Assembly (NCBI RefSeq): GCF_041505935.1
Contig: NZ_CP140110.1
Origin: Fervidobacterium_A thailandense
Lineage (GTDB): Bacteria > Thermotogota > Thermotogae > Thermotogales > Fervidobacteriaceae
DNA length: 64,000 nt
Strand: one strand, 5' to 3'
Shown one piece after another: positions 7,283 through 14,384 of the stretch. Position 1 is the first letter of the stretch. Each line of letters starts with the position of its first letter. The position numbers and the translations under genes were made by a program. The notes under the pieces were generated by a model that was given only the letters and a program-made list of their open reading frames with translations, was not told the origin of the DNA and ran no database searches.

Positions 7283-8704
7283 TTAAACGATACGTTTGTA
7301 CTGGTCGTACATCTTCGGGGTTTCGTTTCTTAACTTCATAATTCTAAAGGACTTTGCTGGGATGGAAATTTTGATTGTTCCGCTGGTAACTTTAAAAACC
7401 TCGTTTGTAAAAAGGTCTACAAACTCGGTGCGATCGAGAATCCTGTGGTCCCGTATTTGAATGACTAAACTTTTCTCATCGTCTGGGTTCACGGCAACCA
7501 GTATGGTGTCTTGTACGTTTTGAGACTTCCTGAGGAAAACTATTGGATGATCGTTCAAAAGAACAAACTCCCCGACCTTCAGAGCTATCTCTCCTCTTCG
7601 TATTTTGATGAGCTGTTTGTAGAACTCTCTCAGTTCATTATCCCACTTGCTTTCATCCCAAATCATCGGAGCCCTACATTCCGGATCCGGACCGCCTTCA
7701 AGGCCTATCTCGGTGCCGTAAAAAATCACAGGTACACCTGGATAAGTGAACTGTAAAACTATTGCTAATTTCCGTAAGTCTTTGTCTGGAAGCGTGGTTG
7801 CAAGACGTTCGGTATCGTGGCTATCGAGCATATTCCAGCATCCGAATATTTTGGGCGTATTCTTGTACATCTTTTCCAATAACCAACCGGCGTGGGTGGT
7901 TTCACTTTTGAGGTACGAAATTACCAGTTCTCTGAAGTGGTAGTTCATCGTTCCATCAACCATATCCCACCCTGAAGGATAAGTCCACAACTCGCTTACG
8001 ACGTACTTTTCAACGGAGAAGTTTTTTACAACCGACGCAACGAAAGCGTTGTTCACAGGGCCAAGGTCTTGACCACAGTCCAATCTCCAGCCATCAATTC
8101 CAAGTTTCAAGTAGTGAGTTAAGACAGAACTGATGAACTTTCGAACGTTAACTTCCTCAAGATTCAACTCCGGTAGCGATTGGACCCCCCACCAACCTCG
8201 ATGGTGTGTTTCATAAAAACTAAAAAACTCCCTGAATTCGCTTCCCTGTTGTGCTTTTCTAAAAAGAGGACTTAGGTTACTCATGTGGTTGAAGACACCA
8301 TCAAGTATTAGATGCATCGAATGGTTTTTTAGTACCTTTATCAATTTGATTAGCGCACGATTCCCACCAAACTGCGGGTCAACTGAAAAGTAATCGATTG
8401 CATCATACTTGTGGTTCGAGGGTGAGGTGAAAATAGGTGTTAGGTAAAGGCAGTTAGCACCGAGATCCTGAATGTAGTCAATTTTTTCCGCGATACCCCA
8501 AAGGTCCCCTCCGTAAAAAACTTTGCTTTGTCTGGAATCACCTGTGCGTACTGGCCTTATACCCCACTCACTGACGGTACCTCCGTATGTTGTGTAAAGC
8601 TTTTCTTTATCGTGTACAGATTTTCCACGGCCGATGGCGAACCTGTCCGGGAAGATTTGATAGACTACGGATTCGTAAACCCACGAAGGGATAGGATAGT
8701 CCAT
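7283..8704 (-). CDS. GH13 alpha-glucan hydrolase (neopullulanase/cyclomaltodextrinase-like)
   Basis: A 473-residue alpha-amylase-superfamily enzyme. The four conserved regions are present: DGVFNH (135-140), GIDGWRLDC with nucleophile D209, SELW with acid/base E238, and LDSHDTER with H296 and D297. VYQIFPDRF near the N-terminus is typical of the neopullulanase/maltogenic amylase subgroup. There is no signal peptide, so it probably acts in the cytosol on imported maltodextrins. The extra N-terminal domain of classic cyclomaltodextrinases is missing, so exact specificity is uncertain. GGAGGTGTGAGCGG precedes the ATG, and a weak TAGAAT -10 lies at 8753-8748. It is preceded by the cysK terminator, so it is a separate unit. 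Confidence 0.9.
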   Translation of the reverse strand: MDYPIPSWVYESVVYQIFPDRFAIGRGKSVHDKEKLYTTYGGTVSEWGIRPVRTGDSRQSKVFYGGDLWGIAEKIDYIQDLGANCLYLTPIFTSPSNHKYDAIDYFSVDPQFGGNRALIKLIKVLKNHSMHLILDGVFNHMSNLSPLFRKAQQGSEFREFFSFYETHHRGWWGVQSLPELNLEEVNVRKFISSVLTHYLKLGIDGWRLDCGQDLGPVNNAFVASVVKNFSVEKYVVSELWTYPSGWDMVDGTMNYHFRELVISYLKSETTHAGWLLEKMYKNTPKIFGCWNMLDSHDTERLATTLPDKDLRKLAIVLQFTYPGVPVIFYGTEIGLEGGPDPECRAPMIWDESKWDNELREFYKQLIKIRRGEIALKVGEFVLLNDHPIVFLRKSQNVQDTILVAVNPDDEKSLVIQIRDHRILDRTEFVDLFTNEVFKVTSGTIKISIPAKSFRIMKLRNETPKMYDQYKRIV

Positions 8705-8812
8705 CCGCTCACACCTCCATTTATGGTTGAAGCTTTTAGTCTCAAATATTCTATCAGATTTGAAGGAACTGCAAAACTACTTGAGTGGGTAGTAATGAAA
8801 GTAGTAGGAGGA

Positions 8813-8846
8813 CAAAAAAATAAAATGGGTGGGGGTACTCCCACCC
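8813..8846 (-). terminator. Terminator of the cysE-cysK operon
   Basis: Read on the minus strand, a GGGTGGGAGT/ACCCCCACCC-type hairpin is followed by ATTTTATTTTTTT. Confidence 0.85.
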
Positions 8847-8873
8847 GTGAAGAATCGACATTGACCTTTCGCA

Positions 8874-9761
8874 TTAAAAAAGGGAAATATACTTTGAGCC
8901 ATCATCAGGGAAGACGGTTACAACACGTTCAAGGCTATGCTTCTCTTTCACGTAAACTGCTGCAAGAAGATTAGCCGCGGAAGAAATACCGACAAATATT
9001 CCTTCCTTCCACAGTTTTTGGGTCATTTTTAGTGCTTCCGTATCATCCACACAGACTATCTCGTCCACAAGGCTGCGGTTAAACAATTGTGGAACAAAGT
9101 CAGGTCCAATACCTTGGATTTTGTGAGGTTGCGGTGTTCCACCTGTGAGTACTGGCGAGGAGCAAGGTTGAACCGCGAAAACCTTGATACTTTCCGAAAA
9201 TGATTTAAGTACCTCTGAAACACCGACAAGTGTACCGGCAGTTCCAACACCGGCAACAAAGGCATCTAACTGAAAGTTCATCTGCCTTAAGATTTCCGGA
9301 CCAGTTGTGACCTTGTGGGCAAGAACGTTATTTGGATTTTCGAACTGATTGAGAATAAAGCCTCCTAACTCGTTAGCTATCTCGAGGGCCTTTTCCACGG
9401 CTTTTGACATATTGTCAACGAGCACTACCTCGGCACCGTAAGCTTCAATCAACCGACGCCTTTCAACGGAAACGCTACTCGGCATGACGATGATGGCTTT
9501 CAGTCTCAGAAGGGCGGAAAAATAAGCTACCGAGATACCGGTATTTCCACTCGTAGGTTCTATTATCACGGAGTTTTCCCTTATAAGGCCGTTGTTTATC
9601 GCTCGCAAGAGCATAAAGTAAACCGGTCTATCCTTTACACTACCGGTAGGGTTGTATCTTTCAAGCTTAGCGTACACTCCGTACTTTTCAAGATAAACCA
9701 AAGGTGTTTGTCCAACATTTATCTGCCCAAGTTTTGCGAGTGCGTATTTTTTGAATTCCAT
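8874..9761 (-). CDS. cysK: Cysteine synthase (O-acetylserine sulfhydrylase)
   Basis: This PLP enzyme makes cysteine from O-acetylserine and sulfide. The PLP lysine lies in NPTGSVKDRP (K43 from the chosen start). The substrate loop TSGNTG and the phosphate-binding GVGTAGT are intact, as is the IQGIGPDFVP motif. I start at the ATG at 9761, giving 295 residues and placing GQTPLVYL where the family has it; an ATG at 9809 would add 16 atypical residues and overlap cysE. It forms an operon with cysE, whose product supplies its substrate and typically binds it. Confidence 0.94.
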   Translation of the reverse strand: MEFKKYALAKLGQINVGQTPLVYLEKYGVYAKLERYNPTGSVKDRPVYFMLLRAINNGLIRENSVIIEPTSGNTGISVAYFSALLRLKAIIVMPSSVSVERRRLIEAYGAEVVLVDNMSKAVEKALEIANELGGFILNQFENPNNVLAHKVTTGPEILRQMNFQLDAFVAGVGTAGTLVGVSEVLKSFSESIKVFAVQPCSSPVLTGGTPQPHKIQGIGPDFVPQLFNRSLVDEIVCVDDTEALKMTQKLWKEGIFVGISSAANLLAAVYVKEKHSLERVVTVFPDDGSKYISLF

Positions 9762-9786
9762 GGCAACGTCGTACCACCCTGTTCTT

Positions 9787-10398
9787 TCAGTTTTGACAAA
9801 CACTGGCAAGATTCTTCACAGCTTCGATTTGTGGGTCAGAATTCTTTCGCACCTTGGCCGGTATACCAACTACCGTCGCGTATGGGGGAACATCCTCTAT
9901 AACCACCGCGTTTGCACCAATTCGCGCCCCGTCTCCAACTCTGATGGGTCCAAGCACCTTAGCACCGGCACCCAAGATAACGTTACGCCCTATCGTTGGA
10001 TGACGTTTACCGGACGTGATTTTTCTTGCTCCCAAGGTAACACCGTGATAGATAATCGTTCCCTCTCCTACGTAGGCTGTTGAACCGATAACTATGCCTA
10101 TACCATGGTCAATAACAACGCCCGGTTCTATCACCGCTGCCGGATGAATGTCAACCGCGTGCAAGATTCTGTTGATGTGGTATAATAGGTAGGCCAAAAA
10201 CTTGAAACCGGAAACATAGAATGCGTGGGAAAACCTGTAGAGCTTTAAGCTTTGATAACCAGCGTGGAAAAGAAATTGATAATCTTTCTCGAAAGATGGA
10301 TCAAGTCGTTTTAGCATCTGACGATCTTTCTTAAGAGCGTTTTTTAGGCTTGCGAGTTCTTTAAGAAGTAAGTGAAGGTTTTTCAGTAAAATACGCAC
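9787..10398 (-). CDS. cysE: Serine O-acetyltransferase
   Basis: It makes O-acetylserine from serine and acetyl-CoA, the first step of cysteine synthesis. The 203-residue protein has an N-terminal helical region and a left-handed beta-helix of hexapeptide repeats with the signature IDHGIGIVIG and HGVTLGARK, followed by RHPTIG and GAGAKVLGPI. The predicted start is GTG at 10398, 12 bases after AAGGAGG. A better-spaced ATG at 10403, in another frame, encodes only M-G-C-V-F-Y. The promoter carries a strong palindrome over its -10 box, so the operon is very likely repressed by a DNA-binding protein. Confidence 0.94.
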   Translation of the reverse strand: MRILLKNLHLLLKELASLKNALKKDRQMLKRLDPSFEKDYQFLFHAGYQSLKLYRFSHAFYVSGFKFLAYLLYHINRILHAVDIHPAAVIEPGVVIDHGIGIVIGSTAYVGEGTIIYHGVTLGARKITSGKRHPTIGRNVILGAGAKVLGPIRVGDGARIGANAVVIEDVPPYATVVGIPAKVRKNSDPQIEAVKNLASVCQN

Positions 10399-10416
10399 CC
10401 CATAGTTTCGCCTCCT

Positions 10417-10463
10417 TATACTTAGGCTTACCTAAGTATACCACGTGTATGAGGAGTTGTCAA
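10417..10463 (-). promoter_or_regulatory. cysE-cysK promoter with palindromic operator
   Basis: Minus strand: TTGACA (10463-10458), 17 bases, TATACT (10440-10435). A perfect inverted repeat with 10-base arms (TATACTTAGG and CCTAAGTATA, 4 bases between) covers 10417-10440, that is, the -10 box, the start site and the edge of the ribosome site. The geometry is that of a repressor operator. Confidence 0.8.
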
Positions 10464-10496
10464 TAAATTTGCTGAAAACTTTGACGAAAATTTATA

Positions 10497-10551
10497 TTGA
10501 ACATTTTATCAACTTTGTGGTATAATAAGATTAGAGTTAATCAAGCCTAAT
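10497..10551 (+). promoter_or_regulatory. perR promoter with candidate operator
   Basis: TTGAAC (10497-10502), 18 bases, TATAAT (10521-10526). An imperfect palindrome with arms ATTAG and CTAAT (10530-10551) covers the start site. Its minus strand contains TTAGGCTTGATTAA, close to TTAGGCTTACCTAA in the divergent cysE operator. Autoregulation by the Fur-family protein is likely. Confidence 0.65.
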
Positions 10552-10576
10552 ACCTTTAAAAGAGGAGGTTGGCGTT

Positions 10577-10993
10577 GTGAAGGCAAGCGAACTGTTGAAG
10601 CAAAAAGGTGTTAAACCTACCGTGCACAGAGTTGAGATTATGGAGTATCTGATGAATACAAAGACGCATCCAACAGCTGACGAGATATACGAACATTTCA
10701 AGAAAGAAGAAAGGCTATCCGTACTGTCGAGAGCTACCGTCTACAACACTCTCAGAGTTCTGGCTCAGGCTGGGCTTGTTAAGGTCATCATCACACCGGA
10801 CGCGATTCGGTACGATTTTGCCCAGGAAGGTCATCACCATTTTTATTGTCACAAATGTCAAAAGGTCTACGACGTAATGCTCGATGTTGAGCTTCCACAG
10901 ATTTCTAAGGTCAAAGGTCATGAAATCCAGCATGTTCAACTAACGCTCGTTGGAATCTGTGAAAACTGCTTGAAAGAGTCGCATGGGAAGTAA
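10577..10993 (+). CDS. perR: Fur-family regulator, PerR-like
   Basis: A 138-residue metal-dependent repressor. The N-terminal winged helix (residues 1-80) includes the recognition segment SRATVYNTLRVL. The dimer domain has HHHFYCHKC and ICENC, giving the two CXXC pairs of the structural zinc site and the histidines of the sensing site. The PerR rather than Fur role is inferred from context: rubrerythrin and superoxide reductase genes follow immediately. The start is GTG, 8 bases after GAGGAGG. Confidence 0.88.
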   Translation: MKASELLKQKGVKPTVHRVEIMEYLMNTKTHPTADEIYEHFKKEERLSVLSRATVYNTLRVLAQAGLVKVIITPDAIRYDFAQEGHHHFYCHKCQKVYDVMLDVELPQISKVKGHEIQHVQLTLVGICENCLKESHGK

Positions 10994-11053
10994 CACAAGA
11001 GTTACTCGGAACTTCTGTATCTACCGATAGTATCAACCAAGGGGGTGTATGGG

Positions 11054-11563
11054 ATGAGGGAGATGACGAAAAAGTTTCTCGAAGACGCTTTCGCGGGCGA
11101 GTCCATGGCACACATGAAGTACTTGATCTTCGCTGAGGAAGCGGAAAAAAACGGACTGAAGAATCTTGCGAATACCTTCCGCGCTATAGCTTACGCAGAG
11201 TACGTACATGCCAAGAATCACTTCAAAGCACTAAAAAAGCTCGGTGGTACCCAGGAAAATATTAGTTCTTGTATAGCTGGAGAAACCTTCGAAATCGAGG
11301 AAATGTACCCAGTTTACAACGAAACGGCGAAACTTCAGGGGGAAAAAGAAGCCCAAATCACAACTTACTACGCCCTTGAAGCTGAGAAAATCCACGCGGA
11401 GATGTACAAGAAAGCCCTAAAACTCGCCTCCGAGGGAAAGGACTACGACGCTGAGAGAATTTACATTTGCCCGGTGTGTGGTTACACCGCTGAAAATGAG
11501 GCTCCGGAGAAATGCCCAGTTTGTGGAGCTCCGAAGTCCTCTTTTGTTGAGTTCAGGGGGTGA
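11054..11563 (+). CDS. rbr: Rubrerythrin
   Basis: A 169-residue peroxide-reducing di-iron protein of anaerobes. The four-helix ferritin-like domain carries the E-x6-Y and E-x2-H pairs (GESMAHMKYL, EYVHAKNH, EEMYPVY, EAEKIHAEMY). The C-terminal rubredoxin domain has CPVCGY and CPVCGAP binding one iron. I use the ATG at 11054, spaced 6 bases after GGGGGTG, rather than the GTG at 11045 that lies inside that site. It sits between perR and the superoxide reductase gene as one detoxification unit. Confidence 0.95.
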   Translation: MREMTKKFLEDAFAGESMAHMKYLIFAEEAEKNGLKNLANTFRAIAYAEYVHAKNHFKALKKLGGTQENISSCIAGETFEIEEMYPVYNETAKLQGEKEAQITTYYALEAEKIHAEMYKKALKLASEGKDYDAERIYICPVCGYTAENEAPEKCPVCGAPKSSFVEFRG

Positions 11564-11568
11564 TTTCC

Positions 11569-11925
11569 GTGATCGGTGATTACATCAAAAGTGCCGATTT
11601 CAAGGCGGAAAAACACGTTCCTGTTATCGAGGCTCCTGAAAAAGTGAAAAAAGGTGAATGGTTCGAAGTTGAAGTTTGCGTTGGTAAGGAAATACCGCAT
11701 CCAAACCTTGTTGAACATCACATCGCATGGATAGAACTGTACGCGATGCCGGAAGGCGCCCCGTACATTCTTAGAATCGGTAGATACGAATTCTCACCCA
11801 CTCTCGAGGAACCGTACATCAAAACGAAGATCAAATTGGAAAACAACGCAAAACTCATCGCACTTTCTTACTGTAACATCCACGGCCTGTGGGAAGGCTC
11901 GAAAGACGTAATCGTAGAGGGTTGA
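11569..11925 (+). CDS. sor: Superoxide reductase (neelaredoxin type)
   Basis: It reduces superoxide to hydrogen peroxide without making oxygen, using an Fe(His)4(Cys) centre. The 118-residue protein has the iron ligands in KHVP, PNLVEHHIAW and the C-terminal SYCNIHGLW (Cys and His). The N-terminal desulforedoxin domain is absent, so it is the one-iron class. The start is GTG at 11569, 5 bases after the rubrerythrin stop and properly spaced from AGGGGGTGA. Rubrerythrin would remove the peroxide formed. Confidence 0.94.
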   Translation: MIGDYIKSADFKAEKHVPVIEAPEKVKKGEWFEVEVCVGKEIPHPNLVEHHIAWIELYAMPEGAPYILRIGRYEFSPTLEEPYIKTKIKLENNAKLIALSYCNIHGLWEGSKDVIVEG

Positions 11926-11955
11926 GGTTTTTAAACTTTTTGGCATTTATTGAAA

Positions 11956-11984
11956 AAGGGCGTTGCTGATGGCAACGCCCTTTT
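11956..11984. terminator. Bidirectional terminator after the superoxide reductase gene
   Basis: GGGCGTTGC and GCAACGCCC pair around a 5-base loop. T runs follow on the plus strand and A runs precede it, so it serves both converging units. Confidence 0.9.
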
Positions 11985-11999
11985 GCTTTGGTAATTCTT

Positions 12000-12683
12000 T
12001 TATTTCTGCAGAGCAACGGCCAAAAAACTCAGAAGCGGACTTACAAATAGAGCTGGGAGAAAGTTTCCTACCTTGGTGTCCTTTATTTCCAGTATTCGTA
12101 AACCGATTCCAAGGACGAGTAAACCGCCAACTCCGACCAGATCGTTCAAATACTCGGGTTTCGTTAAAAAGTTGAGCGATCCGGAGAGTAATGTGATGCC
12201 TCCCTGGACTACCAAAACTGATAAAGCTGAGAGCATAACGCCAAGCCCATAGGTGGAACTTAGGACGATGGACGAGATGAAATCCAGAATCGATTTTGTG
12301 TATATAATCTCCCCATCACCTTTCAGGCCCGCTGTGATGGACCCAACGATTGTCATCGGTCCGACCAGGAAAAGTAGTGAAGCCATCACAAAGCCGGTTG
12401 AAAAATCGCCCTCTTGGATTCTATCCCCAAAAGCTTTCAACTTTTCCTCGATGTTCAACCACTCACCGATTAGACCACCAAGTACCATAGAGAAGAGCAC
12501 GACTAAGAAGTTATTAGCTCCGATAATCATTCTGATACCAATTCCCAGCGTGGCGAGCCCGACAGAGAAAAAGAGTATCGTTTTGAACCTTTGCGAGATT
12601 CCCTTTCCCAGCAAGAGACCGGCACTACTACCGATGACGATGGCCACTGCGTTGACCAGGGCTGGGAGTAAAGCTCTAATCAT
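12000..12683 (-). CDS. DUF554 family membrane protein
   Basis: 227 residues with six to seven hydrophobic helices and short loops. The sequence follows the DUF554 (YdfK/YqgA) pattern: a start LPALVNAVAIVIGSSAGLLLG, a middle GGLIGEWLNIEEKL, the loop LLFLVGPMTIVGSI with GLKGDGEIIYTKS, and the end PALFVSPLL. Members are predicted transporters of unknown substrate. GGGGAGAGATGCAAA precedes the ATG. Confidence 0.8.
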   Translation of the reverse strand: MIRALLPALVNAVAIVIGSSAGLLLGKGISQRFKTILFFSVGLATLGIGIRMIIGANNFLVVLFSMVLGGLIGEWLNIEEKLKAFGDRIQEGDFSTGFVMASLLFLVGPMTIVGSITAGLKGDGEIIYTKSILDFISSIVLSSTYGLGVMLSALSVLVVQGGITLLSGSLNFLTKPEYLNDLVGVGGLLVLGIGLRILEIKDTKVGNFLPALFVSPLLSFLAVALQK

Positions 12684-12748
12684 TTTGCATCTCTCCCCGT
12701 AATCGGAGTTCTTCTCAGGTTCACAAATCCCTTTGTAACTGTCCTGTT

Positions 12749-13150
12749 CTAAAATTTCCAGGCAAAGCCGATGTCAACAACGCCTTTTGGTTTGTCCGCA
12801 AGTCCTCCTACGCCACCTTGGAGAAAGAGCTCCGTTCCAGCGAGTTCTTTCAATTTTGTTCGCCAACCAACCAGAAAGCCAAATGAAAGTCTTTGATTGT
12901 ACTCGATCAGTAAATAGGGACTGATGTAAAGTCCGGCGGTTTGAGGCGATGAAAAACGTAAACCAGTAAAAACCCCATTCAAGCCAGCTGCCATGAAAAA
13001 TTCCGCACCACTTGCCGCCGCCCTAAGTTCAAGACCAACAAAATGCTGAGCACTGAGTACAACGTGGAGTCCTGTCGAAATCTGCTGGGCGCATACAATT
13101 TGAAAGCCCAACACTGAGACCAACAAAACAAGAAAAATCTTTTTCCTCAC
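12749..13150 (-). CDS. Exported beta-rich protein, possible outer-envelope (toga) protein
   Basis: A 133-residue protein starting at GTG 13150 behind GGAGGTGA. It begins with a signal peptide (KKIFLVLLVSVLGFQIVCAQQ). The mature part alternates small and aromatic residues and ends in GFAWKF, a terminal aromatic residue as in outer-membrane beta barrels. I do not recognise the family. An ATG at 13234 would place the signal peptide inside the protein and overlap the malic enzyme gene, so I reject it. It lies 31 bases after the malic enzyme stop. Confidence 0.65.
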   Translation of the reverse strand: MRKKIFLVLLVSVLGFQIVCAQQISTGLHVVLSAQHFVGLELRAAASGAEFFMAAGLNGVFTGLRFSSPQTAGLYISPYLLIEYNQRLSFGFLVGWRTKLKELAGTELFLQGGVGGLADKPKGVVDIGFAWKF

Positions 13151-13181
13151 AAACGTCACCTCCTCCAACTCCTCCAAAGAG

Positions 13182-14315
13182 TTAGTAAGCGAAGACTGAG
13201 AATCTTTTCGAAAGTTCGTGATAAAGATATTCATGTGGCCATCTTTCGAAGGGTTTGGGAAGTATCTCGTCTGGTTTTGGGTCTACGGCACTTGCGAGGA
13301 CTTCAGCGGCGACCCTTAGCACGCGATTGTTGATTTTGACTTGTTTTTCCACAGCGAACCTCATTATCCCTGGAAAAGCGAGTAGATTGTTTATTTGATT
13401 TGGATAATCCGACCTTCCCGTTGCAACGATGAACGCCCCAGCTTCATAAGCCTTGGCTGGATCGATTTCCGGTACGGGGTTTGCCAGGGCGAAAACTACC
13501 GGGGCTTTGTTCATACGTTTGATATCTTCAGCAACGAGTAGGTTTCCTTTAGATACGCCAATGAAAACGTCTGCTTGATCTAAGGCGTCTCTCAACGATC
13601 CAGAACGATCCAGTGTACCACAAAGTTTTGCTATTTCCAGGTGGTACTCGTGTAAAGCGTTGTTCTCATTTATTATACCATGAACGTCGCACGGGATTAT
13701 GTTTCTTGCACCAAATTCGAAAAGTAACTTTACGATATTGTACCCAGCGGCCCCAATTCCGTTCACAACTATTTTCACATCTTCTATGCGCTTTTCGGCA
13801 AGTTTGAGAGCATTAATTAACCCTGCAACGACTACCACAGCCGTACCTTGCTGGTCATCGTGAAAGACGGGGATTTCAAGCGTTTCATTTAGCGTTCTCA
13901 GTATCTCAAAACACCTTGGGGCTGAGATATCCTCAAGGTTCACCCCACCGAAGTTTGGTTCAAGGCTTGAGACGATTTTTACAATCTCATCGGTGTCTTG
14001 CGTCTTGAGACAGATCGGAACCGCATCGAGATCTCCGAACTGTTTAAACAACATCGCCTTCCCTTCCATTACAGGTAGCGCACCGTAAGGACCGATATTA
14101 CCCAAACCCAAAACCGCGCTTCCGTCGCTTACAACGGCGATGAGTTTCCGCCTTCTTGTGTACTCAAATGTTTTCAGCGGATCCTTCGCACACTCTAACG
14201 CCACATTCGCAACACCCGGTGTATAGAGAAGCTTTAATGTTTCTTGAGTAACTTCTATCGCATGATTGACCCGTATTTTTCCCTTGAGAACTTTATGGAG
14301 CTCCATTTCGTCCAT
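13182..14315 (-). CDS. Malic enzyme (malate dehydrogenase, oxaloacetate-decarboxylating)
   Basis: It converts malate to pyruvate and CO2 with NAD(P)+. At 377 residues it is the short prokaryotic form. Motifs in order: YTPGVANV, SDGSAVLGLGNIGP, MEGKAMLFKQFG with the catalytic lysine, LEDISAPRCFEI with metal-binding acids, FHDDQQGTA, the Rossmann loop NGIGAAGYN, and FALANPVPEI. The NAD preference is not readable with certainty. AAGGGAGG precedes the ATG. Confidence 0.93.
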   Translation of the reverse strand: MDEMELHKVLKGKIRVNHAIEVTQETLKLLYTPGVANVALECAKDPLKTFEYTRRRKLIAVVSDGSAVLGLGNIGPYGALPVMEGKAMLFKQFGDLDAVPICLKTQDTDEIVKIVSSLEPNFGGVNLEDISAPRCFEILRTLNETLEIPVFHDDQQGTAVVVVAGLINALKLAEKRIEDVKIVVNGIGAAGYNIVKLLFEFGARNIIPCDVHGIINENNALHEYHLEIAKLCGTLDRSGSLRDALDQADVFIGVSKGNLLVAEDIKRMNKAPVVFALANPVPEIDPAKAYEAGAFIVATGRSDYPNQINNLLAFPGIMRFAVEKQVKINNRVLRVAAEVLASAVDPKPDEILPKPFERWPHEYLYHELSKRFSVFAY

Positions 14316-14384
14316 GTGAAGTACCCTCCCTTATGATATAATGTGGCTAGCGATTGAGCAAAAGATGCGGGGGGCTAAAGTAAC

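Noticed and set aside
10988..11005. Hairpin AGTAAC/GTTACT between perR and rubrerythrin as a terminator
   Set aside because: The stem is only 6 bp, AT-rich and without a T tract, so it is unlikely to stop transcription.
13151..13234. Longer N-terminus for the exported beta protein
   Set aside because: It would overlap the malic enzyme gene and bury the signal peptide; the GTG at 13150 has a strong ribosome site.
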